Source: Undaria pinnatifida (taxonomy: Eukaryota; Sar; Phaeophyceae; Laminariales; Alariaceae). Taken from it: a stretch of 64,000 nt of DNA. The position numbers were made by a program, and so were the translations under genes. Of the stretch, positions 36,460 through 46,924 are shown one piece after another. The stretch spans positions 5,813,494-5,877,493 of the forward strand of contig JABAKD010000019.1 in assembly GCA_012845835.1 (NCBI GenBank). The letters are read 5' to 3'. How positions within the stretch are numbered: position 1 is the first letter of the stretch; each line of letters opens with the position of its first letter. The notes beneath the pieces are model-generated. The model was not told where the DNA came from. It searched no databases and was given only the letters and a program-made list of their open reading frames with translations.

Positions 36460-36750
36460 GGCGTCCCCGATGGCCTAGTAGATAAACCGTGTAACTTCTA
36501 AGGTCGATTTTGCAAGTTTGAGACCGCCCGAATGCATGCGCCTTCTCGTTGGGACTCTTTCTGCGTAAAAATCGACTAAAAAGCGTGCGTGAGCATTCGA
36601 CGAAAATCGACAATTAGTCGGGAAAGCTGAACCCTATGCGCGATAAAAATGAAGGCGCGTACCGGGAAGACACCTACCTGTGACCAAGGCTTGTTCAAAA
36701 GGTCGCTGAGGGTAAAACGTCTCACGAGTTGAGCTGGAGAGTACAGGTGA
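36460..36750 (+). mobile_element. SINE-like element, copy 3
   Basis: Starts GTCCCCGATGGCCTAGTAGA (A-box like). The B-box has decayed to AAGTTTGAGACCGCCC. The body has GCTGAACCCTATGCGCGATA, TGTGACCAAGGCTTGTTCAA and GGTCGCTGAGGGTAAAACG. Lies between the CD2BP2-like gene and the unknown gene. Confidence 0.75.
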
Positions 36751-38189
36751 TGATCAGTAAAGGAAATAGTCAGAGGGGGGTATACCCCTGTCTTTTTCGG
36801 CCATTTGGGGGTATAGGGAAAACACGATTGCAGAACGTGCCCGCGCTCGCCCCGAACTGCCTCAATTTCAATTGGGACTAGTTGGCACGACACGCGCAGC
36901 CCATGCCGAGTTGTTGCGTGTTTTTTTGTTTTTTTTTCGGACACGCTATTGGGGTTAACGGACCCGCGATGCAGGCGGAAGGCAATAGGATCCCCTCATA
37001 TGACTACCAGGTACAACTTAGGGGGGTATTCCCCTGCAAATCTACCTAATTTATGTACTATCCGCTCGTGACCACCGTTTCCCACCACTCTTGATTGAAA
37101 TGGTTACATTTTTTTACCAATTCCGACACCCGCAAAAGCGAGTACGACATGGACGTCTACACTTCGCCGCCCAACAGCCTGAACAGACAACAAATGGAAC
37201 ATCCTGTAGTTGCGACTAGTTGCAACCGTTTGGCTCCGAAAAAATGGCGGGATGCGAGACCAACAAAACAGAGCAAATGATAATGTTTAGACGAAAGGCA
37301 ATAATAAGTAATTATTCTTGCACGCAATGGGATTATCAGAAGACGTATCGCAGGTCGTGGGTGCTACCCGATACCCGGTGCTTCGTTGTCGGGCCGGAGG
37401 GAACGAACACATATCGAAGCATACACAACGAAGTCACTATAAAAGTAGAGGCAGCAGCAACGCCAGAGAAAGCAGATAACACAACAACAGCAGCATACGA
37501 TACGCATCATACCCTTTGCGAGTCTGAAAAAAACAGTCTGTGTTTTTCCGCTGCTGATTGCTCCAAGGATGGGTATTACGCACAAATGCGGTAGACGTGG
37601 GTTAATTGATTGCGCGTAACTGCGTCAAAGCTGCCGTTAGTGCTTGGAGCTCTTCTATTAATGATTCAGCTGTTTGACGTACTTACACGTAGTTACGTCT
37701 GATGCTGGGCACTAAAAGTACACTGAGGGAGAGAAGGGCAACGGATATGGTTGACTACATCACAGGTTACAGTATAACCCAACCAGAAGTTCCTGAATAG
37801 TTTGTGAACGTTGTAACTGTCGATATACGAATCCTACCAAAAAACGTGCTTCCTTCGCAGCATAAGCTGTTACCCGCAATCAATAAAATATATAGTTCAC
37901 CTCTGTACCTACGGTCCTCCGTGCACTTAGCACGAGCCCGGGGCCACAGCATCGCTGCACACCCGGCTCGATATAGATGAATGGACTCAGATCACCAACC
38001 GAACACAGAGCAACAGTTAGTTTATGCGTACCAGGTGGAGACTTTCCCAGAGGTCTCCATGTCGGTTACATTATACAGCTCGAGTAAGAACATGCTTCTT
38101 CCTGCATATATATCATCAGTGATAAGCCCGAGTATACGCCAGTATGGCCCCAGGCGCCACAGGTTACGCGCTTGGCCCCCGGCCGTGCC

Positions 38190-39480
38190 TCTTTTTCTTG
38201 CCTGTCTGAAGCCGTTTATCTTACTCAAAAGTATCATCAAGCGTGGTGCTACCCAATTTCTTCACAATGTTTCTTCCAAGTGATCCCGAACGATTGCCCC
38301 CGCACAGCCACGGGTATCGATAGCCGGGATACACAGACGGCTTTCGTTGGCCGATTGCTACTGGTATACCGTAGGTACATACCCTTTCCCGAGCTCTCAC
38401 GATTGTGAGCTGCATCATAGGGTTGTATATTCGACCCCCTGTCCGATTCTGGATGTTTTGTTGACATCCTTTGATGACCATGTGATCTGCATCTAAGACT
38501 ATTCAGGGTGGCCTAATGTAATGGAGTGCCCTCCGTAGAAGGATAGTTCATAGATTCGACGTAAAACCATGTCATGGTTAAGGTGAAACCACGTGATATT
38601 AGATGTCACACTCACGTCAAGGCCATCATAGATGGGCGATAATGTAGGTGACGATGATGGGATAAGCAGGACGCTCCTCATCTCCCTACCACCCTGCCCA
38701 ACCCTGCCCTACTCTGTCTTGTCTGGCTTTTTCTGTCTTTTGGAGTTTAATGTGGAGGAAATAAATGTATAATTTTTGAGTATATCCAGCGAGCCATGAG
38801 GAGAGACCAACCAAAGACACCGGAACCCATGCGGAGCACGCTTCCCAACACCGACCAACCACACATCCCCCACTCGGAGTATCACCACATTGGCCTGCCT
38901 TATTCTCACCTGCTAGGGTTCCGTGTACTGAGCACCAAGACTTGGCTGAAAACCCGTCTTTCAAGCCGTTGATGCGATTTTTTCGTCTATATCATGTGTC
39001 AGAAGCCGTGCTTCTCACTCGAAAAGATCCCCAGGCATGACTCTGCCCAAACTTCAATTTGTTCTGCAAAGCCATCCCGAACGGTTGACCCCCGCGCAGT
39101 CATAGGCATCGATCGCCGTAGTATAACAGACGGCCAGCCTGCGGCATCTTGGGTGCCGTATGTGCTGAGAAACACGGTTTGGCTGAAAGCTGTCTTCCAA
39201 ACCATTTTCTTAAAGTTATCGTATTTGCTGTCTGTCTAAAGCCGTCTTTCTCACTTCAAAGAGCCCTCGGCGTGACTGCACAAGTTCCAACTTTGTTCTG
39301 TCAAACGATCCCGAACGATTGACCCTGCACAGTCACGGGTATCGATATATAGCCGGTATACACGGGTGGTCGGCTTGCGCCAAAATCCAACCTTCCGGGG
39401 TGCCGCGTGTGTTGAGCACACCACGATTTATTTGACTGAAATACCGCCTTTCCAAGCCACTGATGTGTGGTGCTTGCACC
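38190..39480 (+). repeat. Three diverged copies of a ~250-bp repeat
   Basis: Copies at about 38190-38400, 38925-39175 and 39175-39480 share ATCCCGAACGATTG, GCACAGTCACGGGTATCGAT and the AAGCCGTCTTTCTCACT-type start. The last two are adjacent in tandem. No coding content recognised. Confidence 0.8.
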
Positions 39481-40547
39481 TTGCTAAATGCCCGCTAATC
39501 TGCAAGAAGAGCACCACCTAAAGCTGAGAGCGCCGATTTCTCCGACATCATCTATCTGCGGACCCCCGTAGCACTGCTGCCGCCACCGCCCATGCCCCCC
39601 CCCCGCCCCCCCCCCCCCCCAACTGCCCGTGCTGCAGCCAAGTGTGCTTCACTCCGTCTCAAAGTACAACATATTTGCGTCGCCGCGATCTAATGGTCCG
39701 CCATCCGATCATTGTAATGTGCCTGCCTACCCATTCGCCAATGTCTACAGTAGATTTAACGGTACGGCCGATCGTTCAATGCAAGTATTCGGATCGGATG
39801 ATACCTGAGACTACCGGCCCCGAGTCAGGGGGACCTCGCCTGGAATAATCTCCGCGTTGAGTGCGCTCTCAGCGCGGCGACCATCTCTTATAATTAAATG
39901 GCTAGCATTATATTATCTATCTCATTGTCGTTTTGCGAACCTTCCCTCCCACAAATATCGCCAGGCAGGGAGCAGGGCGTATGGTCACGATCAAAAGTAG
40001 CAAAGTTGAAGATGCGACTTGTCTTCTCGAACCCTCGGCGACCACCTTCTTACATTGACTACCGCCTTGGACAATTCTATTTGATTAAGTACATAATCCG
40101 CCGCAGAACGAGCTTGATTTCTTCATCACGTATTTGTTAGCGTTTCAAAAGAAAAATAACGAGCTCTAGCTTTTTGAGAACGGTACCGGGCTGTTTATTG
40201 CTCATGGGCCCATACTGCTGTATCTACTCATTTTATACATGATCAACGCTTGAGGAGCACCAGAAAATTGGATGCTTTCCCCACTATATTCAGTTTAGAT
40301 ACTCGCATCTCCCAAGTTCACCATGTGTGGGCGCAGCGTGCCGTAGCAGCGGTCTGCCGGAAGAACCCCACGCCGCTTGTTTGTCCGTGTCGAACTCCAG
40401 CTGCAGCCTCCCAAGCCTCTGTGTTCCCAACGACCCGGCCACAGCTACAGCACCAGCTCCTGCGTTTGTTTGTGGTTCTAGGTGGCCGACATTTGCTTGG
40501 CTTGAACTACCGTAGCGCAGCACGCTTCCCTATCAATCACGCTGTTT

Positions 40548-43500
40548 CTAAGATGCGTCGCTATCGCTGCCACCGTCGTCAGTGTGGCCTTCGCTGTCGT
40601 TAGCACCGGGCGACCCCAAGCTTGACAGGCTCCGCCTCAACGCGCCCAGGGCAAGTGACGGAGAAAGCCATCCGCTGACTTCGACGGCGCTTTCGGGGTG
40701 ATGGTGACGGTGGCTTGGGACTGGGGGGGTCACCGCGAAACCTGCTGCTGCTGATTCTCCTCCTCTTCCTTCTCCTCCTCCTCCTCCTTCTCCTCCTCCT
40801 CCTCCTCCTCCCCCTCCACTTCCTCCCCCCCCCCCCCCTCCTGATGCTGCCACTGGTGGTCCGTTCGAATCTATCGCGAGAGGGGTGGTCGTTTCCTCCG
40901 CCACTGCCGTGGCCGCCGCCGCCGCCGCCGCTCTAGTCACTGATCGTGTCACCATCCGTCCAGCCACGGGGGAAGGCGTCGACACTGTGGCAGACGATTT
41001 TACTGCCCCTAGGTGATCCTCCCTGTGTTCTTTGTTGTTGTCCTTCGTACTCTGTCGGGGGATTTCAGCCTGTTGAACCCCGACCTCATTTTCCACGACC
41101 GACGTTGCCGCCGCTGCTACTTCCACCGCCGCTCTAGTCACCGTTCGGGGCTCCACCCACCCAGCTGCGGGGGCTGGCATCAACAGGGCGTGGGTAGGCG
41201 ATTTTACAGCCCTCAAGTGGTCGTCCTCATGTTGTTTGCTGTTTCTATTCGTGCTCTCCCGGAGGATACCGGCCTGCTCGATCCCAAACTGTTGGATCTC
41301 AAACTGTTGAATGTCAAACCGTTGGATCTCAACCCGTTGGGTATCAACCTGCTGGAGGCCAGCATTTTGGATGCCAGCGTTTTGGATCTCAGCCTGTTGG
41401 ATCTCAACCTGCTGAATCTCGACAGAGGATAGAAGAGGCGACGAAGAAGACGCCGTTGTTGTTTTTGCTGCACTCTTGTCGGAGTTCCGCCTCCCATTGG
41501 AGTTGCAAGCAGCCAGGCTCCGGCGTGGCCTATTCGCCCGATTCGGAGGGGTAACGGGGTCGTTCTCGACATCATCCCTGTCAGATTGCGATGTGTTATC
41601 ACCCGCATTCGTTACATGATCATCTCCCGATAAGGTCGCTTGGCCCATTCCGTCGCTCATTGCGTCATCATCCCCCGACTCCATCGCTTGCAAGCGCAGG
41701 TCAGCTGACTTGCCCAACAAACACGATGGAGGGGGTGGTGATGGGGGTGCCATGCCGAGGGCAGCGTCGACTTTCCATGGCAAAGACGTCCGAACAGCGA
41801 GCGGCTCGGGCGGCGTCACAGCATCATCTCCCAATTCCATCGCTCGCAAGCAGCTGGCCGAATCGTCCAAGAAGCTCTGCGGTGGTGGTGGCAGTGCCAT
41901 ACTCAGGGCAATGTCGGCGTTCCTTGGCGAAGACACCCCGACAGCCGGTGGCATTATCGATGCCTGGTTTAAGAGGGCCTGGTTGTCGCTGGGACGAAGA
42001 GCAGAACATTCTGACGACGTGAGCCTTGACGCTTTGGCTACCGCGTCCTCCCTGCCCCCTTTCTCTTCCAACCTCTCTCCTTCCTCCGGCCCCACCCCTT
42101 CTATTCCGTCTTGCTCCTCCTCTCGCCCCTTTCCACCCTCCACCCCCTTCCCACCCCCCCCCCTCCTCGCACCCCCGCCCCCGCCCCCCTCCTCCTTATC
42201 TAGCCAATACCCCGCCTTCGGCCTATCCATGGCTGCCGACGACGATGATGAAGATGAATTTGATTTTTGTTTGGCTTCGGTTTTGGTGGCAATTGAAAAC
42301 CCCAGTCGCTCATAGTGACCTGCTGCTGGAACACTGTTTGATATGCTGTTGTGGCGAGGGGTCGCCGCCCCTGCTGCTGCTGCTCCGCATTTCGTTGTGG
42401 CTAAGAACTCCACGGGCTGTTTTTTTGTGTCTTCTAGGGAGTGTTTTGGAATGTTGCTGTTTTTGCCAGGGATAAATGCTGCTGCTGCTAGCAGCAGCGC
42501 TGCCGCCGCGTACGCCGCCGCCCTTGCAGGGTCCCCGGGGATCCCATCCGCCAGCACCTGGGCCACCACCTCCAGCTTACACTCCCCCCAACCCTTTTTA
42601 GTGCGGCTAGAGAGAGTGCGCGTGCTGGCGGCAAACTCGGTTAAATACCCTTTGAAGAGAGCCGGTATTTCATGGCACCGAGTGCGCCCGAGGAATGCAG
42701 CCGTCGCTGTTAGTGTTGCCTCCTATTTTGTGCCGTTGGCGGGCGGGTGGGCGGGCGGGTGGGTTGGGGGTGGGGGGGTAGGTGGATAGGTGAGTAGTGA
42801 GGTGGGTGGGTGGGTGGGTGGGTAGGTAGGTGGGGGGGGTGTACTCGTTTTGTGTGCGGGGGGGGGCGGGGGTGGGGGGGGAGACGGAGGACCTGCTCAT
42901 TTGCTGCTTGCCTTAGTCATTCGACCATTGACCACGCATCCCTTTCGAGACGGAGCATGAAGTGTGTACGTGTGAGGGGGTAATGGGTGGGACGTGAATG
43001 GGTGGGTGGGTGTAGGAAGCGTGTGTCGAGGCAGTTAGAAATGTGTGGGGTCGGGATCGATGGCGAGGGGGGTGAGGGGGGGGGGGAGCAGGGGGGGGGG
43101 CGTGGTGGAAAGAGGGGCGGGGGAGGGGGGGAGGAGGGGGGGTGCGGGGGGGAAGGGGTGCGGGGGGGTAGGAGAGGGAAATGGGGGGGGGGGGGGGGGA
43201 GTGAGGGGGGGAGAGGGAGGCGGGGGAGAGGAGATACGGAACGGAGAGGTGTGGAAGGTACCGGAAGAGAGGAGGGGGCGGGAGAAAAGAGGGGAGAGGG
43301 GGGGAAGGCGAGTGGGGAGGGGCAACTTGCATGATCGAGAAAGCGGGGTCAGGGCAAAGATATTGAGAAGCCTTCTACGGGGAAGCTGTGGAACTACACG
43401 AAAAAACTGAGCGTTTGGCATCACATTGAATAATAAAAATGGCGCCCATCACCTTTTCATGGAGGTGCCACAGCGCGCAACCCTCAACGCGACCACCACC

Positions 43501-46323
43501 ACCACCACCACCACCACCACCACCAGCTTCCCCGCACATCTCTACCCAGCAGTCGTCCACCTCCCTCAAAACCAACGCCGCCGCACGGCACGCCGGCACT
43601 TTAACGGGATCCTTGACCTCCCCCCCCCTCTTCAAAAAGTCTTCGGCCACGCCTTGCTTAGCTGTCGCACAGCTCACGCCCTTCGTCGCCATGCGGTTCC
43701 GGGCGGTGACGGCCATTTTGCCGAAATATTTTCGCATGAGCAGTGGCACGTCGCGGGGGTGGGCCGAAACCTTGAGCGAGATGTGGGCTGCTTCGAGGGC
43801 GGCCTATTGTTGGAGGGAGTGGGTTGGGGGGAGGAGTGGGGGGTGGGGGGGGGGTATGAAGATGTGAAGGTGTGTCGGTGTGAGTTTCCGAATGAGGATG
43901 CTGTAGGGGGGGGCGGGGAGGGGGTACGGTCGGCCGGGGGAGAGTGGGGGGTGGAAAGGTAGGCCGGAGAGGGAAACGGGATGGTATATCAGGCCAGAGA
44001 AGGGGGATGGGGGAGAAGTACGGTATACGATATACCGGAAGGAGGGGGGGAGCTGGCACCGTAGGTCGGAGTTTTTTGCATGAGACGTAGAAAATCGCGG
44101 GGGTAGGCGGAAACCTTGAGCGAGATGTGGGCCACTTCGAAGGCGGTCTACCGCAGGGGGGGCAGGTGGAGGTGGGGGTTTGGGGTGAGGGGGATTTGAG
44201 GTGAGGGAGGGGGGGGGTGAGGAAGGGAGGGAGGTGAGGGGAGGGGGGGTGAGGGAGGGGGGGGGTGAGGGAGGTTTGGGGTGAGGGGGGTTTGGGGTGA
44301 GGGGGGGGGTGGGGGGGGGTTGGGGTGAGGGGGGTTTGGGGTGAGGGAGGGGGGGGGTGGGGGAGTTTTGAGGTGAGGGGGGGGAGGGGTGAGGGGGGTT
44401 TGGGGTGAGGTAGGGGGGGGGGTGAAGGAGGGGGGGGGTGAGGGGGGTTTGGGGTGAGGGGAGTTTGGGGTGAGGGGGGTTTGGGGTGAGGGGGGGTGAG
44501 GGTGAGGGAGAGGGGGGGTGAGGGGGTGAGGGGGGGGGGGAGGTGAGGGGAGGGGGGGGTGAGGGAGTGGGGGGGGTGAAGGCGGGGGGGGGGGGTGAGG
44601 GAGGGGGGGGGATGAGGGGGGCGGGGCGGAGTAGGGGGGGGCAGGATGGGGGGGGGGGTACGGTTAGCTGGAGGGAGAGCAGGAGGTGGTAAGTTAGGTT
44701 GGAGAATGTGGTATGATATGTAGAAGCCGGAGGAGGGGGGGGGGTGGTACGGTACGCCGGAGGGATGGGGGGAGGGTGGTGTCATAAGCCGGACGGAGGG
44801 AGGGGACGGTATAGCAGACCGGAGGGGAGGGAGCGGGGCATGTACTGTAGATTGGAGGGAGAGGGAAAGGGGGCGGTAGCGGACGCGTGCTATGATAGAG
44901 GTGGTAGCAGTTTTCGTCTGAGAAATGTGTTCTGAATGACCGGGCTCCTTAACCCAAAATCGTCGGAAAAAAAATAAATAATAGGCCATTTGTTTTTGCA
45001 TGATTCTCGTTGTGTACCTAGGCCATGGGGATTTTTTCACACGCAAAGTTTCTTTTTCCTCCATATCAGTTGTTCGGGTTAAGACAGATCGAAAGCTCCC
45101 AAATTGAGGGGTAGTATTTGAAAAAATAAAGTGGCGAACCTCTGTCATCGTAGCACGCATCAGTGTGAAGGCGGGAAAATTTCGCATAGGACGTGACACA
45201 TCGCGAGGATGGGCAGCAACCTTGTTGGCCGCTTCAAGGACGGTCTATCGTGGGGGGGGGGCGTTGGGGGGGAGAGGTTTTGGGGGTTGGGGGGGGAGAT
45301 TGGGGGGAGGGGGGGGGGGGAGGGGGCGGGGGCCGGTTCTTGGGTTGGGGGGGGGGGGGGGGTGTACTCAGTTTGTGCATGGCCGTAGTCGTATGACAAT
45401 AGACCCTCGCATCCCTACCATGCCGGGACGGAGCACGTCGGGTTTTCACCGACCAGGCGGACATTGCTTGCACCAAGCGCGAAGCGCCGTGAGGTTTTCG
45501 GCGAGTCGCATGAAGGGTGAACTACATCCTTCCATGAACCACTCGCAAGACGGACTTCGGCACCTTGTGCCTACTTTGTTTCTTGTGGATGACAGCGCCA
45601 ATGATTTACTCTGTTTTCTGGTGTGGCCACTCCAGAGACAGCAACGGGTATTGCTATGTAACTGCCTCGTGGGTGCTTCACCATATTCACACTGTGATAA
45701 TTCCCCTTGTGCGGAGGCGTGGGGGGGGGGGGGGTAAGAGGCACCCGGCATACAGCAATAGTTGATTCCCACAGTGGGTCCATACTGTTTTTTTTTCTCT
45801 TCACCCGGCGTCGTCGGCAAGCCCGCTTCCGTTTTTCTGTGGGTTGGAATATCAATACGAGCTGCGAAACACTTGTCACTAATTTGGACGGCGCCAAAAC
45901 GTAGAAGCCCCATTCGACTTGCTTGACGCCGATTTTGTGTCCGTTTCGCTGACCGGGATTCATCCGTACGTTTCTTCGAGTATTCAACCAAATGCACACA
46001 AGTTGACGACGGTTACAAATATCGTCCTGCGCGAGCCGAGGCTGTGCTATCTTCAACGTCGATCACTCTCAAATACATCCTCAGAGCGAAGAAGAAGAAA
46101 ACCAAGGGCAACAAAAACAAAAGCAGCTTATTAAATCTCGATTCACACACGCCTGTTGGTGTATGTTGAAAAGCTTGTTCCAGGCTTCGTGGTTCCCTTT
46201 CCCCTGCTGGTGCTGGTGCTGCTGTTGCTGCTGCTGCTGATGCTGCCAGCGCCTGGTCACGAAGCCTATCACACGCTCCATCGTGTGGATGTACTGCGTT
46301 CCGGGTCCGCCTTCCATCGTCAT
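40548..46323 (-). CDS. Large low-complexity protein of unknown function, three proposed exons
   Basis: Not recognised. Proposed exons in transcript order: 46323-46153 (57 codons, starts MTMEGGPGTQ, poly-Gln/His stretch, ends LFNIHQQ), 43803-43453 (117 codons, starts AALEAAHISLKV, helix-rich, then poly-Gly, ends LWHLHEK before GTGATG), 42722-40548 (724 codons, starts EATLTATAAFLGRTRCHEIP, TGA stop). All joins are phase 0. The last exon opens with a plausible folded segment (ALFKGYLTEFAAS, EVVAQVLADG) and an Ala-rich helix. It then becomes disordered, with poly-Ser, Gly-rich and acidic tracts, three internal repeat types and a SDSDAS end. The last exon is well supported by its unbroken length; the middle exon by its protein-like sequence and decayed copies nearby. 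The first exon is the weakest: its donor is either GC (CAG then GCGTGT) or a GT two codons later. Nuclear scaffold or regulator is only a guess. Confidence 0.55.
41270..41424 (-). repeat. 15-bp coding repeat giving pentapeptide units (VEIQQ/AEIQN)
   Basis: Inside the last exon of the unknown gene. About ten five-residue units run in register with Ile or Leu at the centre (VEIQQ, AEIQN, AGLQQ, FDIQQ, FEIQQ). The period and central hydrophobic residue recall pentapeptide-repeat proteins, though the usual Asp/Asn before the centre is mostly Glu or Gly. Confidence 0.85.
42730..42850 (+). repeat. GGGTGGGC/GGTAGGT microsatellite
   Basis: GGGCGGGTGG and GTGGGTGG units directly before (gene-wise) the acceptor of the last exon of the unknown gene. 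On the transcript this is a CCCACC tract close to the acceptor. Confidence 0.8.
42893..42958 (-). repeat. 95-bp dispersed repeat, partial copy
   Basis: Partial reverse copy (CTTAGTCATTCGACCATTGA, CACGCATCCCTTTCGAGA) in the intron between the last two exons of the unknown gene at 40.5-46.3 kb, so the family is not confined to one gene. Confidence 0.7.
43820..44700 (+). repeat. G-rich minisatellite, GTGAGGGGGG(TTTGGG) units
   Basis: Hundreds of bases of GGTGAGGGGGG and GGTTTGGG units in an intron of the unknown gene (C-rich on the transcribed RNA). The 513-codon Pro-rich antisense frame across it is an artefact of the composition. Confidence 0.9.
44060..44147 (-). pseudogene. Decayed copy 1 of the middle exon start (unknown gene)
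   Basis: Minus-strand TAG acceptor, then codons for TAFEVAHISLKVSAYPRDF, matching the true exon at 43803 (AALEAAHISLKVSAHPRDV). Similarity ends about 28 codons in and no donor is evident. The acceptor AG is kept. Confidence 0.8.
45165..45244 (-). pseudogene. Decayed copy 2 of the middle exon start (unknown gene)
   Basis: Minus-strand ATAG acceptor, then TVLEAANKVAAHPRDVSRPM, a more diverged copy of the exon start at 43803, with a three-codon deletion in the HISL region. It lies in the proposed first intron. Confidence 0.75.
45361..45716 (+). repeat. ~350-bp element, copy B
   Basis: Preceded by a long G tract, starts GTGTACTCAGTTTGTGCATG, same internal order as copy A, and followed by another G run. 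Lies in the proposed first intron of the unknown gene, antisense to it. Confidence 0.85.
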
Positions 46324-46924
46324 GGTCCGCCCTCGCCTCTAAATTTCCTATCAATGAGAGCAAAGGAATTTTGGTACAAGATGATACGACAATCACTATG
46401 TTTGTCATCCGACCACGTGCAACATGAACTTCAGCATCCATTGTCCGGATAAAAAAAAGTTTGAAAAAATATACCGAAAAATGTCCGGAGCGGCTCCTTC
46501 AACAATTAGTGCGTTCATTGTAGAGCTTCTATAACGATGCTGGGACCATTAAATGTAGCGCTATCGTCCGCAGCATAGCATCTTCTACAGGCACACTTTA
46601 CCGTGAGTCTTCGTTTAGCCTCTGGAAATTACTAGGCTGTGTCTTGATCGGGTCATCCGCAAGCGAGCCCGCGCAAGCGTATACCAGCTTTTCAGGCTGA
46701 CACACGCTACACACCACCACCTAAAGGTCAATACGTTGTATATTTATCAATCGGACCATGGAAGGAACGGTCGAATCGAGTTCTGTTTGGTCATGATAAC
46801 ACTCTATAGAAATAGTACATACAGCATACCAAAAGCAGTATCCGTGGCAGCACTCATATTATGCCGAAATCAAAAACCATCGTAGCATTAACGTAAAAAC
46901 CAACATCACGGAAAAACAACTGTC

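Larger units (their letters stand above)
35700..40547. other. Gene-free interval between the CD2BP2-like and unknown genes
   Basis: Holds the SINE-like copy at 36460-36750 and the ~250-bp repeat copies at 38190-39480. Open frames such as 37220-37594 match no known protein. A C run lies at 39595-39620. Confidence 0.5.

Noticed and set aside
43658-45199. 513-codon Pro-rich frame on the minus strand
   Set aside because: It is the complement of a G-rich minisatellite with a decayed exon copy at each end; it has no start context or domain. Only the real exon at 43453-43803 and its copies carry protein-like sequence.
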